NCBI GenBank assembly: GCA_000299095.1
Contig: CP003809.1
Location: 434,001 to 498,000 of the forward strand
Source: an alpha proteobacterium HIMB5
GTDB taxonomy: Bacteria; Pseudomonadota; Alphaproteobacteria; Pelagibacterales; Pelagibacteraceae
Direction: 5' to 3'
Length of the DNA stretch: 64,000 bases
Below are positions 1 to 7,279 of the stretch, piece by piece. Under the pieces are notes generated by a model, which was given only the letters and a program-made list of their open reading frames with translations, did not search any database and was not told where the DNA came from. Made by a program: the position numbers and the translations under genes. The stretch's first letter is position 1. Every line of letters starts with the position of its first letter.

Positions 1-1
1 T

Positions 2-142
2 GAATTAAATGATCAAGTAGTTGCGAAATGGTCAATAGAACAAACATGCTCAAAACCTATTAATGTAAAAAAAACAAAAAAATCAAATTCTATTGATAAT
101 ATTAAGGAAAAGTTAAAAGATACTTTAGATAAAATAAATTAA
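2..142 (+). CDS. C-terminal end of an unknown protein (partial)
   Basis: An open frame enters from the left edge and stops with TAA at 140-142, leaving the last 46 residues of a protein. The tail is Lys/Asn-rich and probably helical, ending in a stretch with motif KEKLKDTLDKIN. Only one Cys is visible. No domain can be recognised from this much sequence, so the function is unknown. It is followed after 6 bases by a small membrane-protein gene on the same strand, so it is probably the upstream member of a short operon. Confidence 0.6.
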   Translation, partial: ELNDQVVAKWSIEQTCSKPINVKKTKKSNSIDNIKEKLKDTLDKIN

Positions 143-148
143 AATTTT

Positions 149-259
149 ATGACAGAGTTATTTGATTTAATTTTAAATGGATATTTGAGAATATTTGTTG
201 GATTAGTAATAATTGGTTTAATTGGATTTTCATTATATTTTTCTTTTAAAAATAAATAG
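149..259 (+). CDS. 36-residue single-pass membrane protein
   Basis: ATG at 149, TAG at 257-259. The predicted peptide has a short polar N terminus (MTELFDLI), one hydrophobic helix of about 20 residues (roughly residues 13-32) and a Lys/Asn tail. It lies 6 bases after the preceding stop and 6 bases before the next small gene, which suggests translation from one message. No family is recognised. Its size means it could be a chance ORF, but its position in a tight row and its clear membrane-helix composition argue for a real small protein. Confidence 0.45.
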   Translation: MTELFDLILNGYLRIFVGLVIIGLIGFSLYFSFKNK

Positions 260-265
260 TTAGTT

Positions 266-427
266 ATGGATAAAGTTATTCCAGTTTTATACATGATTGG
301 AGTATTAATCTTAGTACTTCCAGCTTTTCTTCAATCTAATTCTAAATTAAAAACTTTTTTAAAAAATTTATCAATTTGGTCAATTATAGTTTTGATTATT
401 CTAACAATAGCTTATTTCATTAGGTGA
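266..427 (+). CDS. 53-residue two-helix membrane protein
   Basis: ATG at 266, TGA at 425-427. The peptide has two hydrophobic segments (about residues 4-21 and 37-52) joined by a polar Ser/Lys/Asn turn, giving a small helical hairpin. It resembles the membrane N-terminal part of some larger alphaproteobacterial proteins, but no extra domain follows, so it stands alone. It is the third member of the row of genes at the window start and ends 2 bases before the convergent small gene at 430-537. Function unknown. Confidence 0.5.
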   Translation: MDKVIPVLYMIGVLILVLPAFLQSNSKLKTFLKNLSIWSIIVLIILTIAYFIR

Positions 428-429
428 GA

Positions 430-537
430 TTAAAATATAAATGAAATTAAGATAAATATTCCTATTAATTTAAGAGTCATACTAGTTACACCACCTTGAA
501 CTAACCAAACAGAAAATTTAATCCAAAAATTCTTCAT
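430..537 (-). CDS. 35-residue hydrophobic protein
   Basis: Minus-strand ATG at 537-535 and TAA at 432-430. The peptide starts MKNFWIKFSVW and has a hydrophobic C-terminal half (about residues 20-35) that could span a membrane. The start codon lies 1 base after the stop of the secreted-protein gene at 539-856, so translation could be coupled. No family is recognised. It may be chance, because the region is very AT-rich. Confidence 0.35.
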   Translation of the reverse strand: MKNFWIKFSVWLVQGGVTSMTLKLIGIFILISFIF

Positions 538-538
538 A

Positions 539-856
539 TTAAAACAACGTTTTTTCTACTACCTTGCAATTATAACTTCCATATGAACCTGAAATTCTAT
601 CTAAAGTATCTGGCTTAAAGTTACGTGGTTCACTAATTTCTTTGATTGTTTCACTTTTCCAAAATGTAATGAATTCTTTTTTCCATTCAACAATTTCTCT
701 CTTAACACCATCAAGAATAAGTAATTTTTTTTTATCATTAATTATGAAGCTAGTTCTTAATTTAGTTTTGCTTTCACAGGACAAATAAATATCATCTGCA
801 TAAGTATTGATCATAGAAGCAAAAAATAATATCAGAGAGATTTTTATAATTTTCAT
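539..856 (-). CDS. Small secreted protein, unknown function
   Basis: 105 residues. Residues 1-20 look like a signal peptide: basic start MKIIK, a hydrophobic core and an Ala at 20 before DD, a plausible signal peptidase I site. The mature part is about 85 residues with only two cysteines, C27 near its start and C97 near its end, which could form a disulfide in the periplasm. No domain is recognised. It sits 4 bases downstream of the gene at 861-1262 on the same strand. A similar plan (signal peptide, one Cys near each end) is seen in the gene at 50043-50483, but the sequences are not clearly related. Confidence 0.6.
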   Translation of the reverse strand: MKIIKISLILFFASMINTYADDIYLSCESKTKLRTSFIINDKKKLLILDGVKREIVEWKKEFITFWKSETIKEISEPRNFKPDTLDRISGSYGSYNCKVVEKTLF

Positions 857-860
857 TATT

Positions 861-1262
861 TTATTTAATTAGTAAATTTCTAATATCTTTTATAATTTGC
901 CTCATTCTTTGATCATAATCGACAGATGGGCCAGACATATGCTCACCTCTTTGAGTGTAAAATAATATTGCTCTTAGATATTTAAGAGAGTCTTTGAATT
1001 TGCCTTCATTAAAATATTGATCATAAAAATTACCTTCATTTGAATTGAATTCTTTTTCAATTTGATTGTCTTCATAGGCATTAAAAGTTAATGCAAAGTG
1101 ATTTATTTTTTCAATTAAGCAGTCTTTTGGGTCAGGGACATCATTAATTGTTACTTCTTCATGCTTTAGTTTAAATGTTGGAAAATCAATTAACTTAAAT
1201 TCAGTTATATGGGTATCTGTGCTTACATACTCGTGCCATTCTTTTCTTCTCTGTTTTTTCAT
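861..1262 (-). CDS. Hypothetical cytoplasmic protein, 133 residues
   Basis: The product is soluble and charged with no signal peptide or membrane segment. It starts MKKQRRKEWHEY, has acidic and aromatic stretches, and ends in a probable helix (QIIKDIRNLLIK). I recognise no family. It is divergent from dddK, with 64 bases between the two start codons, and precedes the secreted-protein gene by 4 bases, so the two minus-strand genes are probably co-transcribed. Confidence 0.55.
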   Translation of the reverse strand: MKKQRRKEWHEYVSTDTHITEFKLIDFPTFKLKHEEVTINDVPDPKDCLIEKINHFALTFNAYEDNQIEKEFNSNEGNFYDQYFNEGKFKDSLKYLRAILFYTQRGEHMSGPSVDYDQRMRQIIKDIRNLLIK

Positions 1263-1289
1263 AAATTTGAAAGTCTTGAATAGTATTTA

Positions 1290-1316
1290 TTGGTTTTGAA
1301 TAAAAATAAATATAAT
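1290..1316 (+). promoter_or_regulatory. Probable sigma70-type promoter of dddK
   Basis: A perfect -10 box TATAAT lies at 1311-1316. Upstream -35 candidates are weak: TTGGTT at 1290-1295 with a 15-base spacer, or TATTGG at 1288-1293 with 17. The ATG of dddK at 1327 is only 10 bases past the -10 box, so the transcript would carry a leader of just a few bases. The assignment rests on consensus matching alone, in an AT-rich background. Confidence 0.4.
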
Positions 1317-1326
1317 CTTTTGTCAT

Positions 1327-1707
1327 ATGATATTTATTAAAAACATGAATTCTGTCTCAGACCAAGATTGGACTACTAGCGAAAAGTATCCAGGGGTTAG
1401 ATGGAAATTTTTAATTGATGAAGATTATAATGGCAGCAAAGGTTTATCTTGCGGTTTTGCTGAAATAGAGCCAGGTGGAAATTTAACTTTACATCATCAT
1501 GCACCAGATGAAATTTATGTCGTAACTAATGGCAGTGGAACTTTAAATAAATCTGGAGAATTAGAGGAAATTAAAAAAGGTGATGTAGTTTATATTGCAG
1601 GAAATGCAAAACATGCATTACAAAACAATGGTAAGGAAGTTTTAGGTTTTTATTGGGTATTTCCGACAAATAAATTTAAAGATGTAGAATATATTTCTGA
1701 TGAGTGA
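1327..1707 (+). CDS. dddK: DMSP lyase DddK (cupin)
   Basis: Cleaves dimethylsulfoniopropionate to dimethyl sulfide and acrylate in the cytoplasm. At 126 residues it is a single cupin domain with GFAEIEPGGNLTLHHH as the first cupin motif and GDVVYIAGNAKHAL as the second. From memory, the HTCC1062 DddK protein has its metal ligands at His56, His58, Glu62 and His96 and its catalytic tyrosines at 64 and 122. All six residues occur here at exactly those positions, and the surrounding sequence matches closely (for example KYPGVRWKFLID and IYVVTNG). The start at 1327 is preferred to the Met at codon 7 because similarity extends to residue 1. It is a single gene, convergent with yajQ, whose stop abuts at 1708. 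Confidence 0.93.
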   Translation: MIFIKNMNSVSDQDWTTSEKYPGVRWKFLIDEDYNGSKGLSCGFAEIEPGGNLTLHHHAPDEIYVVTNGSGTLNKSGELEEIKKGDVVYIAGNAKHALQNNGKEVLGFYWVFPTNKFKDVEYISDE

Positions 1708-2193
1708 CTAATCTCTAAGGTTTATAAAATCGATCGGTAAACCAATATCAATTCCTTTAATTGCACCCATAGCTTCTTGAAGATCGTCTTTCTTTTTACC
1801 ATCTACTCTTAATTCATCACCCTGAATTTTTATTTGAATTTTAAGTTTTAGTTTTTTGATATCAGCAATAATTTTTTTTGCATTTTCTTGACTGATACCC
1901 TCTTTTAATTCACTTACTTGTCTAATAGAACCACCTGAAGCCCCTTCAGAATTTTTAATTTCTATAACTCTTGGATCAACTTTTCTTCTTACAAGATGTG
2001 TTTGTAATAATTCGTTAACTTGTTTTAATTTTAACTCATCAGGCGCAATTGTTGTGATATTTTTATCCTTTCTTTCAATTGTAATTGTAAGACCTTTAAA
2101 ATCATAACGATTGCTAATTTCTCTTAAACAATTTGCAAGAGCATTATCAAACTCTTGATAATTAATTTTACTTATTACATCAAATGATGGCAT
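1708..2193 (-). CDS. YajQ family nucleotide-binding protein
   Basis: 161 residues, full length for the YajQ (UPF0234) family. The N terminus MPSFDVISKINYQEFDNAL, the NRYDFKG segment and the C-terminal DLQEAMGAIKGIDIGLP stretch are characteristic. Members have two RNP-like alpha/beta folds, bind nucleotides or RNA, and some bind cyclic di-GMP to control a transcription factor. That role is not shown here and few signalling partners are expected in a streamlined genome. The gene is convergent with dddK with no gap. Confidence 0.9.
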   Translation of the reverse strand: MPSFDVISKINYQEFDNALANCLREISNRYDFKGLTITIERKDKNITTIAPDELKLKQVNELLQTHLVRRKVDPRVIEIKNSEGASGGSIRQVSELKEGISQENAKKIIADIKKLKLKIQIKIQGDELRVDGKKKDDLQEAMGAIKGIDIGLPIDFINLRD

Positions 2194-2312
2194 AATTTAT
2201 TTTAACAAAATAATAAAATTTTTTAAATATAATTAAAATTTAATACAAAAAGTACTATTATTGTTACTTTTTGAATAGTTGTTTAAATCAAATTTATTAA
2301 TATATTAATTAT

Positions 2313-3428
2313 ATGTTGCTAAGCTATATCGTTCCATTTTTAATATTAATATTGGTTGTGGTATTTATCCATGAATATGGTCATTACTATTTCGCTAAAA
2401 GATATGGTGTAGGAGTAACAGATTTTTCAATAGGTTTTGGTAAAGAACTATTTGGCTGGAATGATAAATCTGGGACTAGATGGAAAGTTTGTGCTATTCC
2501 TTTAGGTGGCTATGTTAAGTTTTTCGGTGATAGAAATGTATACTCTCAAGCAGATCATAAAGAAATTTTAGAAAAATATAATGAAGAAGAAAGAGAAAAA
2601 TTATTCATACTAAAACCTTTATATCAAAGAGCACTTATTGTTTTCGGAGGCCCATTAGCTAATTTTCTATTAGCAATAGTAATATTTTTTTCAATTTATA
2701 CATTTGTTGGTAAAGACTTTACTCCTGCAGTAATTAATGAAGTTCAAAAAGATAGCCCTGCAATGGTCGGAGGGTTAAAAGAAAAAGATATCATTCTAGA
2801 AATTGATGGGAATGAAGTTAAAAGTTTAATGGATGTATCTAAATATATAACAATGTCCACAAGTGACTTTATCGATTTTAAAGTAAAGAGAAACTATGAT
2901 GAATTAATCCTTAAAATTAAACCTAATATGGTTATGAGTGAGGATAATCTTGGAAATAAAATCAATAAAAGAATGGTTGGCATTAAACTTGGTGCTTATA
3001 ATGATGAAATTAACCATGTAAAATTAGGCCCTGCTCAAGCAATATATCATGCTGCTCATGAAGTGTATTATGTCAGTATTTCTTCACTTAAATACTTAGG
3101 TGGAATGATAATGGGAAAGGCGGATACTTCTCAACTAGGTGGACCAATTAGAATTGCAAAAATTTCCGGTCAGGTAGCAACATTTGGTGCGATAGCTTTT
3201 ATTAGTATGATGGCTTATATTTCAATAAGTCTAGGTTTAATAAATCTTTTTCCAATACCTATGTTGGATGGCGGACATTTAATGTTTTATACTTTTGAAG
3301 CATTATTAGGACGTCCACTAAGTCAAAAAACACAAGAAGGTTTTTTTCGAATCGGATTATTTTTGTTGTTATCTTTAATGTTTTTTACAACCTTCAATGA
3401 TCTAAAAGACCTCGGTTTATTTGGATAA
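2313..3428 (+). CDS. rseP: RIP metalloprotease (RseP/site-2 protease)
   Basis: Membrane zinc protease that cuts transmembrane segments of anti-sigma factors and leftover signal peptides. The zinc site HEYGH is at residues 20-24 inside the first membrane helix. The second conserved motif LDGGH lies in the C-terminal membrane region. A single PDZ domain sits roughly at residues 130-210, where Escherichia coli RseP has two. At 371 residues it is shorter than the E. coli protein (about 450) and typical of single-PDZ forms. It is not beside dxr or bamA, its usual partners, but between yajQ and an HU gene. Confidence 0.93.
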   Translation: MLLSYIVPFLILILVVVFIHEYGHYYFAKRYGVGVTDFSIGFGKELFGWNDKSGTRWKVCAIPLGGYVKFFGDRNVYSQADHKEILEKYNEEEREKLFILKPLYQRALIVFGGPLANFLLAIVIFFSIYTFVGKDFTPAVINEVQKDSPAMVGGLKEKDIILEIDGNEVKSLMDVSKYITMSTSDFIDFKVKRNYDELILKIKPNMVMSEDNLGNKINKRMVGIKLGAYNDEINHVKLGPAQAIYHAAHEVYYVSISSLKYLGGMIMGKADTSQLGGPIRIAKISGQVATFGAIAFISMMAYISISLGLINLFPIPMLDGGHLMFYTFEALLGRPLSQKTQEGFFRIGLFLLLSLMFFTTFNDLKDLGLFG

Positions 3429-3586
3429 ATTAATTTCATTAAAAGTTAAAAAATTCAATAAAATCAACACTTATTTAAGTTTTAACAAGATATAGTATAT
3501 CACTTGTTAACAGCTACTAAAAAAAGCCTTGATTTATCAATGCTTTTAACAATGATAGTAAATAACCTAATAAAACCGGAGCTAAA

Positions 3587-3862
3587 ATGAATAAAAAACA
3601 ACTAGTAGCAAAGCTTTCAGGCTCGCTAAATTTAAGCAAAGCAGATGCTGAAAGAACTTTTGATACAATTACCAACACTATTTTGGACGCTCTTAAAAAT
3701 GATGATAGCGTTAAAATCGCTGGTTTTGGTACTTACAAAGTAGCAAAAAGAAAAGCAAGAATTGGTAGAAATCCTAGAACTGGTGAGCAAATTCAAATTG
3801 CTGCATCACAAAAGGTTAAGTTCTTACCTGCTAAATCTTTAAAAGAAGCTTTTAACAGATAA
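3587..3862 (+). CDS. HU family DNA-binding protein
   Basis: 91-residue histone-like nucleoid protein. It has the start MNKKQLVAKLSGSL, the GFGTYKVAKRKAR strand and the beta-arm signature GRNPRTGEQIQI (about residues 62-75), followed by a KVKFLPAKSLKEA tail. It forms dimers that bend and compact DNA. The start is backed by a CGGAG ribosome-binding site about 8 bases upstream. A strong hairpin terminator follows the stop, so it is probably a single-gene unit. Whether it is the HU or an IHF-like paralogue cannot be settled from the sequence alone. Confidence 0.93.
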   Translation: MNKKQLVAKLSGSLNLSKADAERTFDTITNTILDALKNDDSVKIAGFGTYKVAKRKARIGRNPRTGEQIQIAASQKVKFLPAKSLKEAFNR

Positions 3863-3868
3863 ATTATT

Positions 3869-3905
3869 AAACAGCCTTAATACGAAAAACGTGTTAAGGC
3901 TGTTT
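3869..3905 (+). terminator. Hairpin terminator after HU gene
   Basis: A 12-base arm at 3869-3880 (AAACAGCCTTAA) pairs perfectly with 3894-3905. The stem extends inward by further pairs to a loop of five A. It begins 7 bases after the HU stop codon. The downstream arm ends in TTT with only a short T tract, so termination may depend mainly on the long stem. Confidence 0.8.
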
Positions 3906-4000
3906 CTATATGCAAAAACTGCATACCCCTTTTTCAGTATAAACGTTAGTTAAAATAATTAATCAAAATATAAGACTACTTTTTAAACAAGGGAGGTCTT

Positions 4001-5302
4001 ATGACTAAATTAATAAAAAAAATAAGCGCACCGCTTATTAGTTTAATTTTGTTATTAAACATGAGTAGTGCGGGAATGGCAGAAACAACAGTGTCTGCTG
4101 AAGTTGGGTTTATATTTAATACTCTACTATTTTTAATTTGTGGTTTCCTAGTCATGTTCATGGCAGCAGGTTTTGCAATGTTAGAATCTGGAATGGTAAC
4201 TTCAAAAAGTGTCTCGGTGATTTGTGCAAAAAACATCGGATTATTTTCAATTGCTGGAATAATGTTCTGGCTTTTTGGATATAACCTAGCATATGGAATA
4301 CCAGAGGGTGGTTACATTGGTAAATTTATACCATGGTCAGACTCTAGTGCTATAGATACAGGTTATTCAGATGGATCAGATTGGTATTTTCAAATGGTAT
4401 TCTGTGCAACTACAGTTTCAATTGTATCAGGAGCAATGGCTGAAAGAATTAAATTATGGCCGTTCTTCTTATTTGCAGCAATTTTATCTGGAATTTTATA
4501 TCCAATCGTAATGGGTTGGCAGTGGGGTGGAGGCTGGTTAGCTACACTTGGCTTTTCTGATTTTGCTGGATCCACTTTAGTACACTCAACTGGTGGAGCA
4601 GCAGCTTTAGCAGGTGCAATTATAATTGGACCAAGACTTGGAAGATTTACTAAGTCTGGTGAAGCAACACCTATTAAACCATTTGCAGCTTCATCTATTC
4701 CATTAGTAACACTTGGTGTATTTGTACTATGGTTAGGTTGGTTTGGTTTCAACGGTGGTTCACAATTAGCTATGGGTACAGCAGACGATGCAATTGCAGT
4801 ATCAACAATCTTTTTAAACACATTCTTAGCAGGAGCTGGTGGTGTAATGGCAGCAGCTGTTGTTACAAGATTATTTATTGGTAAAACAGATGTAATCCAA
4901 ATGTTAAATGGATGTATTGGTGGTTTAGTTGCAATTACAGCAGAACCTTTAGCACCATCACCATTAGCAGCAATTTTAATTGGTGCAGTTGGTGGTATTA
5001 TAGTTGTTTACGGTACTAAGTTCTTATTACAGATGAAAATTGATGATGTAGTAGGTGCTGTACCAGCACACTTGTTTGCAGGTATCTGGGGAACGTTAAT
5101 TGTTCCAGCTACAAATGCAGACGCATCTTTTAGCGCACAGTTAATTGGTGTTGTATCCGTGAATGCATTTGTATTTATCGTTGCTTACATAATTTGGTCA
5201 ATAATGAAAGGAACAATTGGTCTAAGATTAAGTAAAGAAGGTGAAACGAAAGGTACAGACGTAACAGAAACAGGTGTAATAGCTTACGCGATACGTGACT
5301 AA
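4001..5302 (+). CDS. amt: Ammonium transporter (Amt family)
   Basis: 433-residue inner-membrane channel for ammonium uptake, with a cleavable-looking signal peptide (residues 1-27, ending SSAGMA) before the first helix, as in mature Amt trimers. Pore features are visible: the twin histidines in LVHSTGGAAAL and AHLFAGIWGT, and the family motif GFAMLESGMV near residue 57. About 11 membrane helices follow. A strong ribosome-binding site (GGGAGGT) precedes the ATG. No glnK/glnB gene is adjacent, so post-translational control by a neighbour-encoded PII is not evident. Two terminators follow. Confidence 0.95.
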   Translation: MTKLIKKISAPLISLILLLNMSSAGMAETTVSAEVGFIFNTLLFLICGFLVMFMAAGFAMLESGMVTSKSVSVICAKNIGLFSIAGIMFWLFGYNLAYGIPEGGYIGKFIPWSDSSAIDTGYSDGSDWYFQMVFCATTVSIVSGAMAERIKLWPFFLFAAILSGILYPIVMGWQWGGGWLATLGFSDFAGSTLVHSTGGAAALAGAIIIGPRLGRFTKSGEATPIKPFAASSIPLVTLGVFVLWLGWFGFNGGSQLAMGTADDAIAVSTIFLNTFLAGAGGVMAAAVVTRLFIGKTDVIQMLNGCIGGLVAITAEPLAPSPLAAILIGAVGGIIVVYGTKFLLQMKIDDVVGAVPAHLFAGIWGTLIVPATNADASFSAQLIGVVSVNAFVFIVAYIIWSIMKGTIGLRLSKEGETKGTDVTETGVIAYAIRD

Positions 5303-5313
5303 TTACATGTAAT

Positions 5314-5361
5314 AAAGGAGCTCTTCGGCTCTCTAGATCTACTCATCGAAGAGCTCCTTTT
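5314..5361 (+). terminator. Long hairpin after amt
   Basis: A perfect 14-base arm (AAAGGAGCTCTTCG, 5314-5327) pairs with 5347-5360 around a 19-base loop, with a TTTT run at the end. The 5' arm also contains GAGCTCTTCGGCTC, which can fold into a smaller UUCG-containing hairpin, so two alternative structures compete. It lies 12 bases after the amt stop and is the first of two terminators in tandem. Confidence 0.75.
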
Positions 5362-5398
5362 AAAAAGAATTAACATCTCTCTCTTTTAGTTAATGATG

Positions 5399-5424
5399 AA
5401 AAGGCCCTTCGGGGCCTTTTTTTT
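5399..5424. terminator. UUCG-tetraloop terminator, probably bidirectional
   Basis: A 9-base stem (AAAAGGCCC, 5399-5407) pairs with 5412-5420 across the stable loop TTCG, followed by an 8-base T run (5417-5424). It reads as a textbook Rho-independent terminator on the plus strand behind amt. On the minus strand the same hairpin, ending in TTTT, lies just past the bcp stop at 5423-5425, so it can serve both convergent genes. Confidence 0.88.
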
Positions 5425-5887
5425 ATCTTAATGATTTTAAAGTTTCAAAAACTTCTTTTGCGTGATCTTTAACTTTAACGTTGTCCCAAACTTTTATAAT
5501 TTTTCCTTTTTTATCTATTAAAATAGTTGAGCGAATAATTCCCATAAACTCTCTTCCCATAAACTTTTTCTTACCCCAAACTTTATATTTTTTTAAAACT
5601 TTTATTTCTTCATCAGATAAAAGATCAAATTTTATTTTGAATTTTTCTCTGAATTTATCATGGCTTTTAATAGTATCTTTTGAGATGCCAAAAATTTCAC
5701 AATTCAGTTTCTTAAATTTAGGTAATAGTTTATTAAAATCATTTGTCTCTATCGTGCATCCAGGAGTGTCATCTTTAGGATAAAAGTAAATAACAACGTA
5801 TTTGCCCAATAAATCTTTTAATTTTTGGTTTTCACCATTAGTTGATGGCAATGCAAAATCAGGTGCTTTGGTATTTTCTTTAATCAT
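5423..5887 (-). CDS. bcp: Thioredoxin-dependent peroxiredoxin (BCP/PrxQ)
   Basis: 154-residue peroxidase that reduces hydrogen peroxide and organic peroxides with thioredoxin. The family motif FYPKDDTPGCTIE carries the peroxidatic cysteine at about residue 44. The usual resolving cysteine five residues later is not present (the sequence reads TIETNDFN), so this is a one-Cys variant or uses another cysteine, such as that in KKLNCEIFG. Its start overlaps the stop of the upstream glycosyltransferase gene by one base, so the two share a message. Confidence 0.92.
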   Translation of the reverse strand: MIKENTKAPDFALPSTNGENQKLKDLLGKYVVIYFYPKDDTPGCTIETNDFNKLLPKFKKLNCEIFGISKDTIKSHDKFREKFKIKFDLLSDEEIKVLKKYKVWGKKKFMGREFMGIIRSTILIDKKGKIIKVWDNVKVKDHAKEVFETLKSLR

Positions 5888-6855
5888 TAAACTTCGCTTT
5901 CATCCCATAGTTTCTTGTAATTAATAAAAGGCGAAAGACCATAACTTGAATTAACATTTGTTAAATGTAGTGACAAACTTTTAATAGGTGAAATACAAAT
6001 TTCTTGATTGTAAATTTCATTTAAGTATTTTTCAAAAGGATCATGTCTATCTTCGCATGTTTTCTTAAAATTATCCCAGTACTGATTTAACAAACTTTTA
6101 GATGTTAAAAATGTGCACAAGGTTTTGTCTATTGTTCTCCAATGTCTTTTATTACCAATTAAAATGTTAGTTTTGACATTATCCATATAAAGATAAGGGT
6201 AATCTGCTGGGCACATAAAAATATCTTTATTTAATTGTGAAGATATTCTCTCATAAGAAGCAATCATTTCTTCAAGCATTGGTTCAAAATGCAAATAATC
6301 ATCTTCTACAAATAATACTAAATCTTCACATCGTTCTTTACCTAATTCAAAACTCTTATATAAGCTCGCTAAATTTCCAATTGTTTCTTCATTTGTTTGT
6401 GGCTTAATTTTATTTTTAAAATCAATTATGTTTAAGTTAACTAATTCTACATCTTCATTTATAAATTTTTTTAATTTTTCTAAATTTTCATTTTTTGAAT
6501 TATCATCAACGATAAGAAGCTTTATCTTAATATTTGGATATTTTGATTTACAATAATTAATTGATTTAATTAATGAATTTAAAGATCTAAGCGAATATTC
6601 AATTTTTGGCTTTTCAAATAATCTCTTTTTATTTTGATCCCAAATTTCTATTTCAGTATTTGTTCTAAAAACTATTAATAAAGATTTTACAGTTCTTGTA
6701 ATTTTTACCTCACCTAATGGAAGGATAATAGATTTTTCGTTTATAGAAGATAAGTTTTCGTTTAATTCTTTATTAAGTGTTGGAGAAAAAAAGTTATTTT
6801 GATCAATTATTTCATATCCTAATAATTTACATAGTTTAATGAATAATTTTTTCAT
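5887..6855 (-). CDS. Putative glycosyltransferase (GT-A-like)
   Basis: 322 residues with no signal peptide. The central part has the look of a GT-A nucleotide-sugar transferase: LLIVDDNSKNENLEKL (about residues 113-128) resembles the family-2 nucleotide-binding strand, and VLFVEDDYLHF supplies an acidic DxD-like metal site. A Cys/Trp/His-rich C-terminal half may form the acceptor site. It is probably cytoplasmic or membrane-peripheral and involved in cell-surface sugar assembly, although no other sugar genes adjoin it. The family is inferred from motifs only. It is co-transcribed with bcp (1-base overlap). Confidence 0.6.
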   Translation of the reverse strand: MKKLFIKLCKLLGYEIIDQNNFFSPTLNKELNENLSSINEKSIILPLGEVKITRTVKSLLIVFRTNTEIEIWDQNKKRLFEKPKIEYSLRSLNSLIKSINYCKSKYPNIKIKLLIVDDNSKNENLEKLKKFINEDVELVNLNIIDFKNKIKPQTNEETIGNLASLYKSFELGKERCEDLVLFVEDDYLHFEPMLEEMIASYERISSQLNKDIFMCPADYPYLYMDNVKTNILIGNKRHWRTIDKTLCTFLTSKSLLNQYWDNFKKTCEDRHDPFEKYLNEIYNQEICISPIKSLSLHLTNVNSSYGLSPFINYKKLWDESEV

Positions 6856-6895
6856 AGATTTTTTTTAAATATTATATAGATATGTTTACAATATT

Positions 6896-7279
6896 ATGGC
6901 AATTAAATCATCTACAACACTAGTTACCGAAGCATTAGATCAAATTAAAACTATTTCAACAGATGAAGCTTTTGAAAAATCATCTAAAAATGAATGTAAT
7001 CTAATTGATATAAGAGATATTAGAGAACTTGATAAAGAAGGAAGAGTTGAAAATTCAAATCATATTCCAAGAGGGATGTTAGAGTTTTGGTTAGATCCTG
7101 ATAGCGTTTATTTTAAAGATGGCAAACTTGATATGAATAAAGAAATGGTTTTATTTTGCGCAGGTGGATTAAGATCAGCATTAGCAGCTAAAACTTTACA
7201 AGAGATGGGTTTTGAAAAAGTTTCACATATTGATGGTGGATTTGCCGCTCTTAAACAAAGTAAATTTAAAATCGTTTAA
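6896..7279 (+). CDS. Rhodanese-like sulfurtransferase
   Basis: 127-residue single rhodanese domain. The active-site loop is CAGGLRSAL with the persulfide-forming cysteine at residue 88 and Arg at 93. The NLIDIRDIRELDKEGRVENSN strand and HIDGGFAALK end are typical. It would carry sulfane sulfur between thiols in the cytoplasm. The natural partner is not shown. It is divergent from the glycosyltransferase gene and its stop overlaps the end of the convergent isomerase-like gene by 4 bases. Confidence 0.9.
   Translation: MAIKSSTTLVTEALDQIKTISTDEAFEKSSKNECNLIDIRDIRELDKEGRVENSNHIPRGMLEFWLDPDSVYFKDGKLDMNKEMVLFCAGGLRSALAAKTLQEMGFEKVSHIDGGFAALKQSKFKIV

Noticed and set aside
4390..4821. 143-codon minus-strand frame inside amt
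   Set aside because: Fully antisense to a strongly conserved transporter gene, with no ribosome-binding site and no recognisable domain; a shadow of codon bias.
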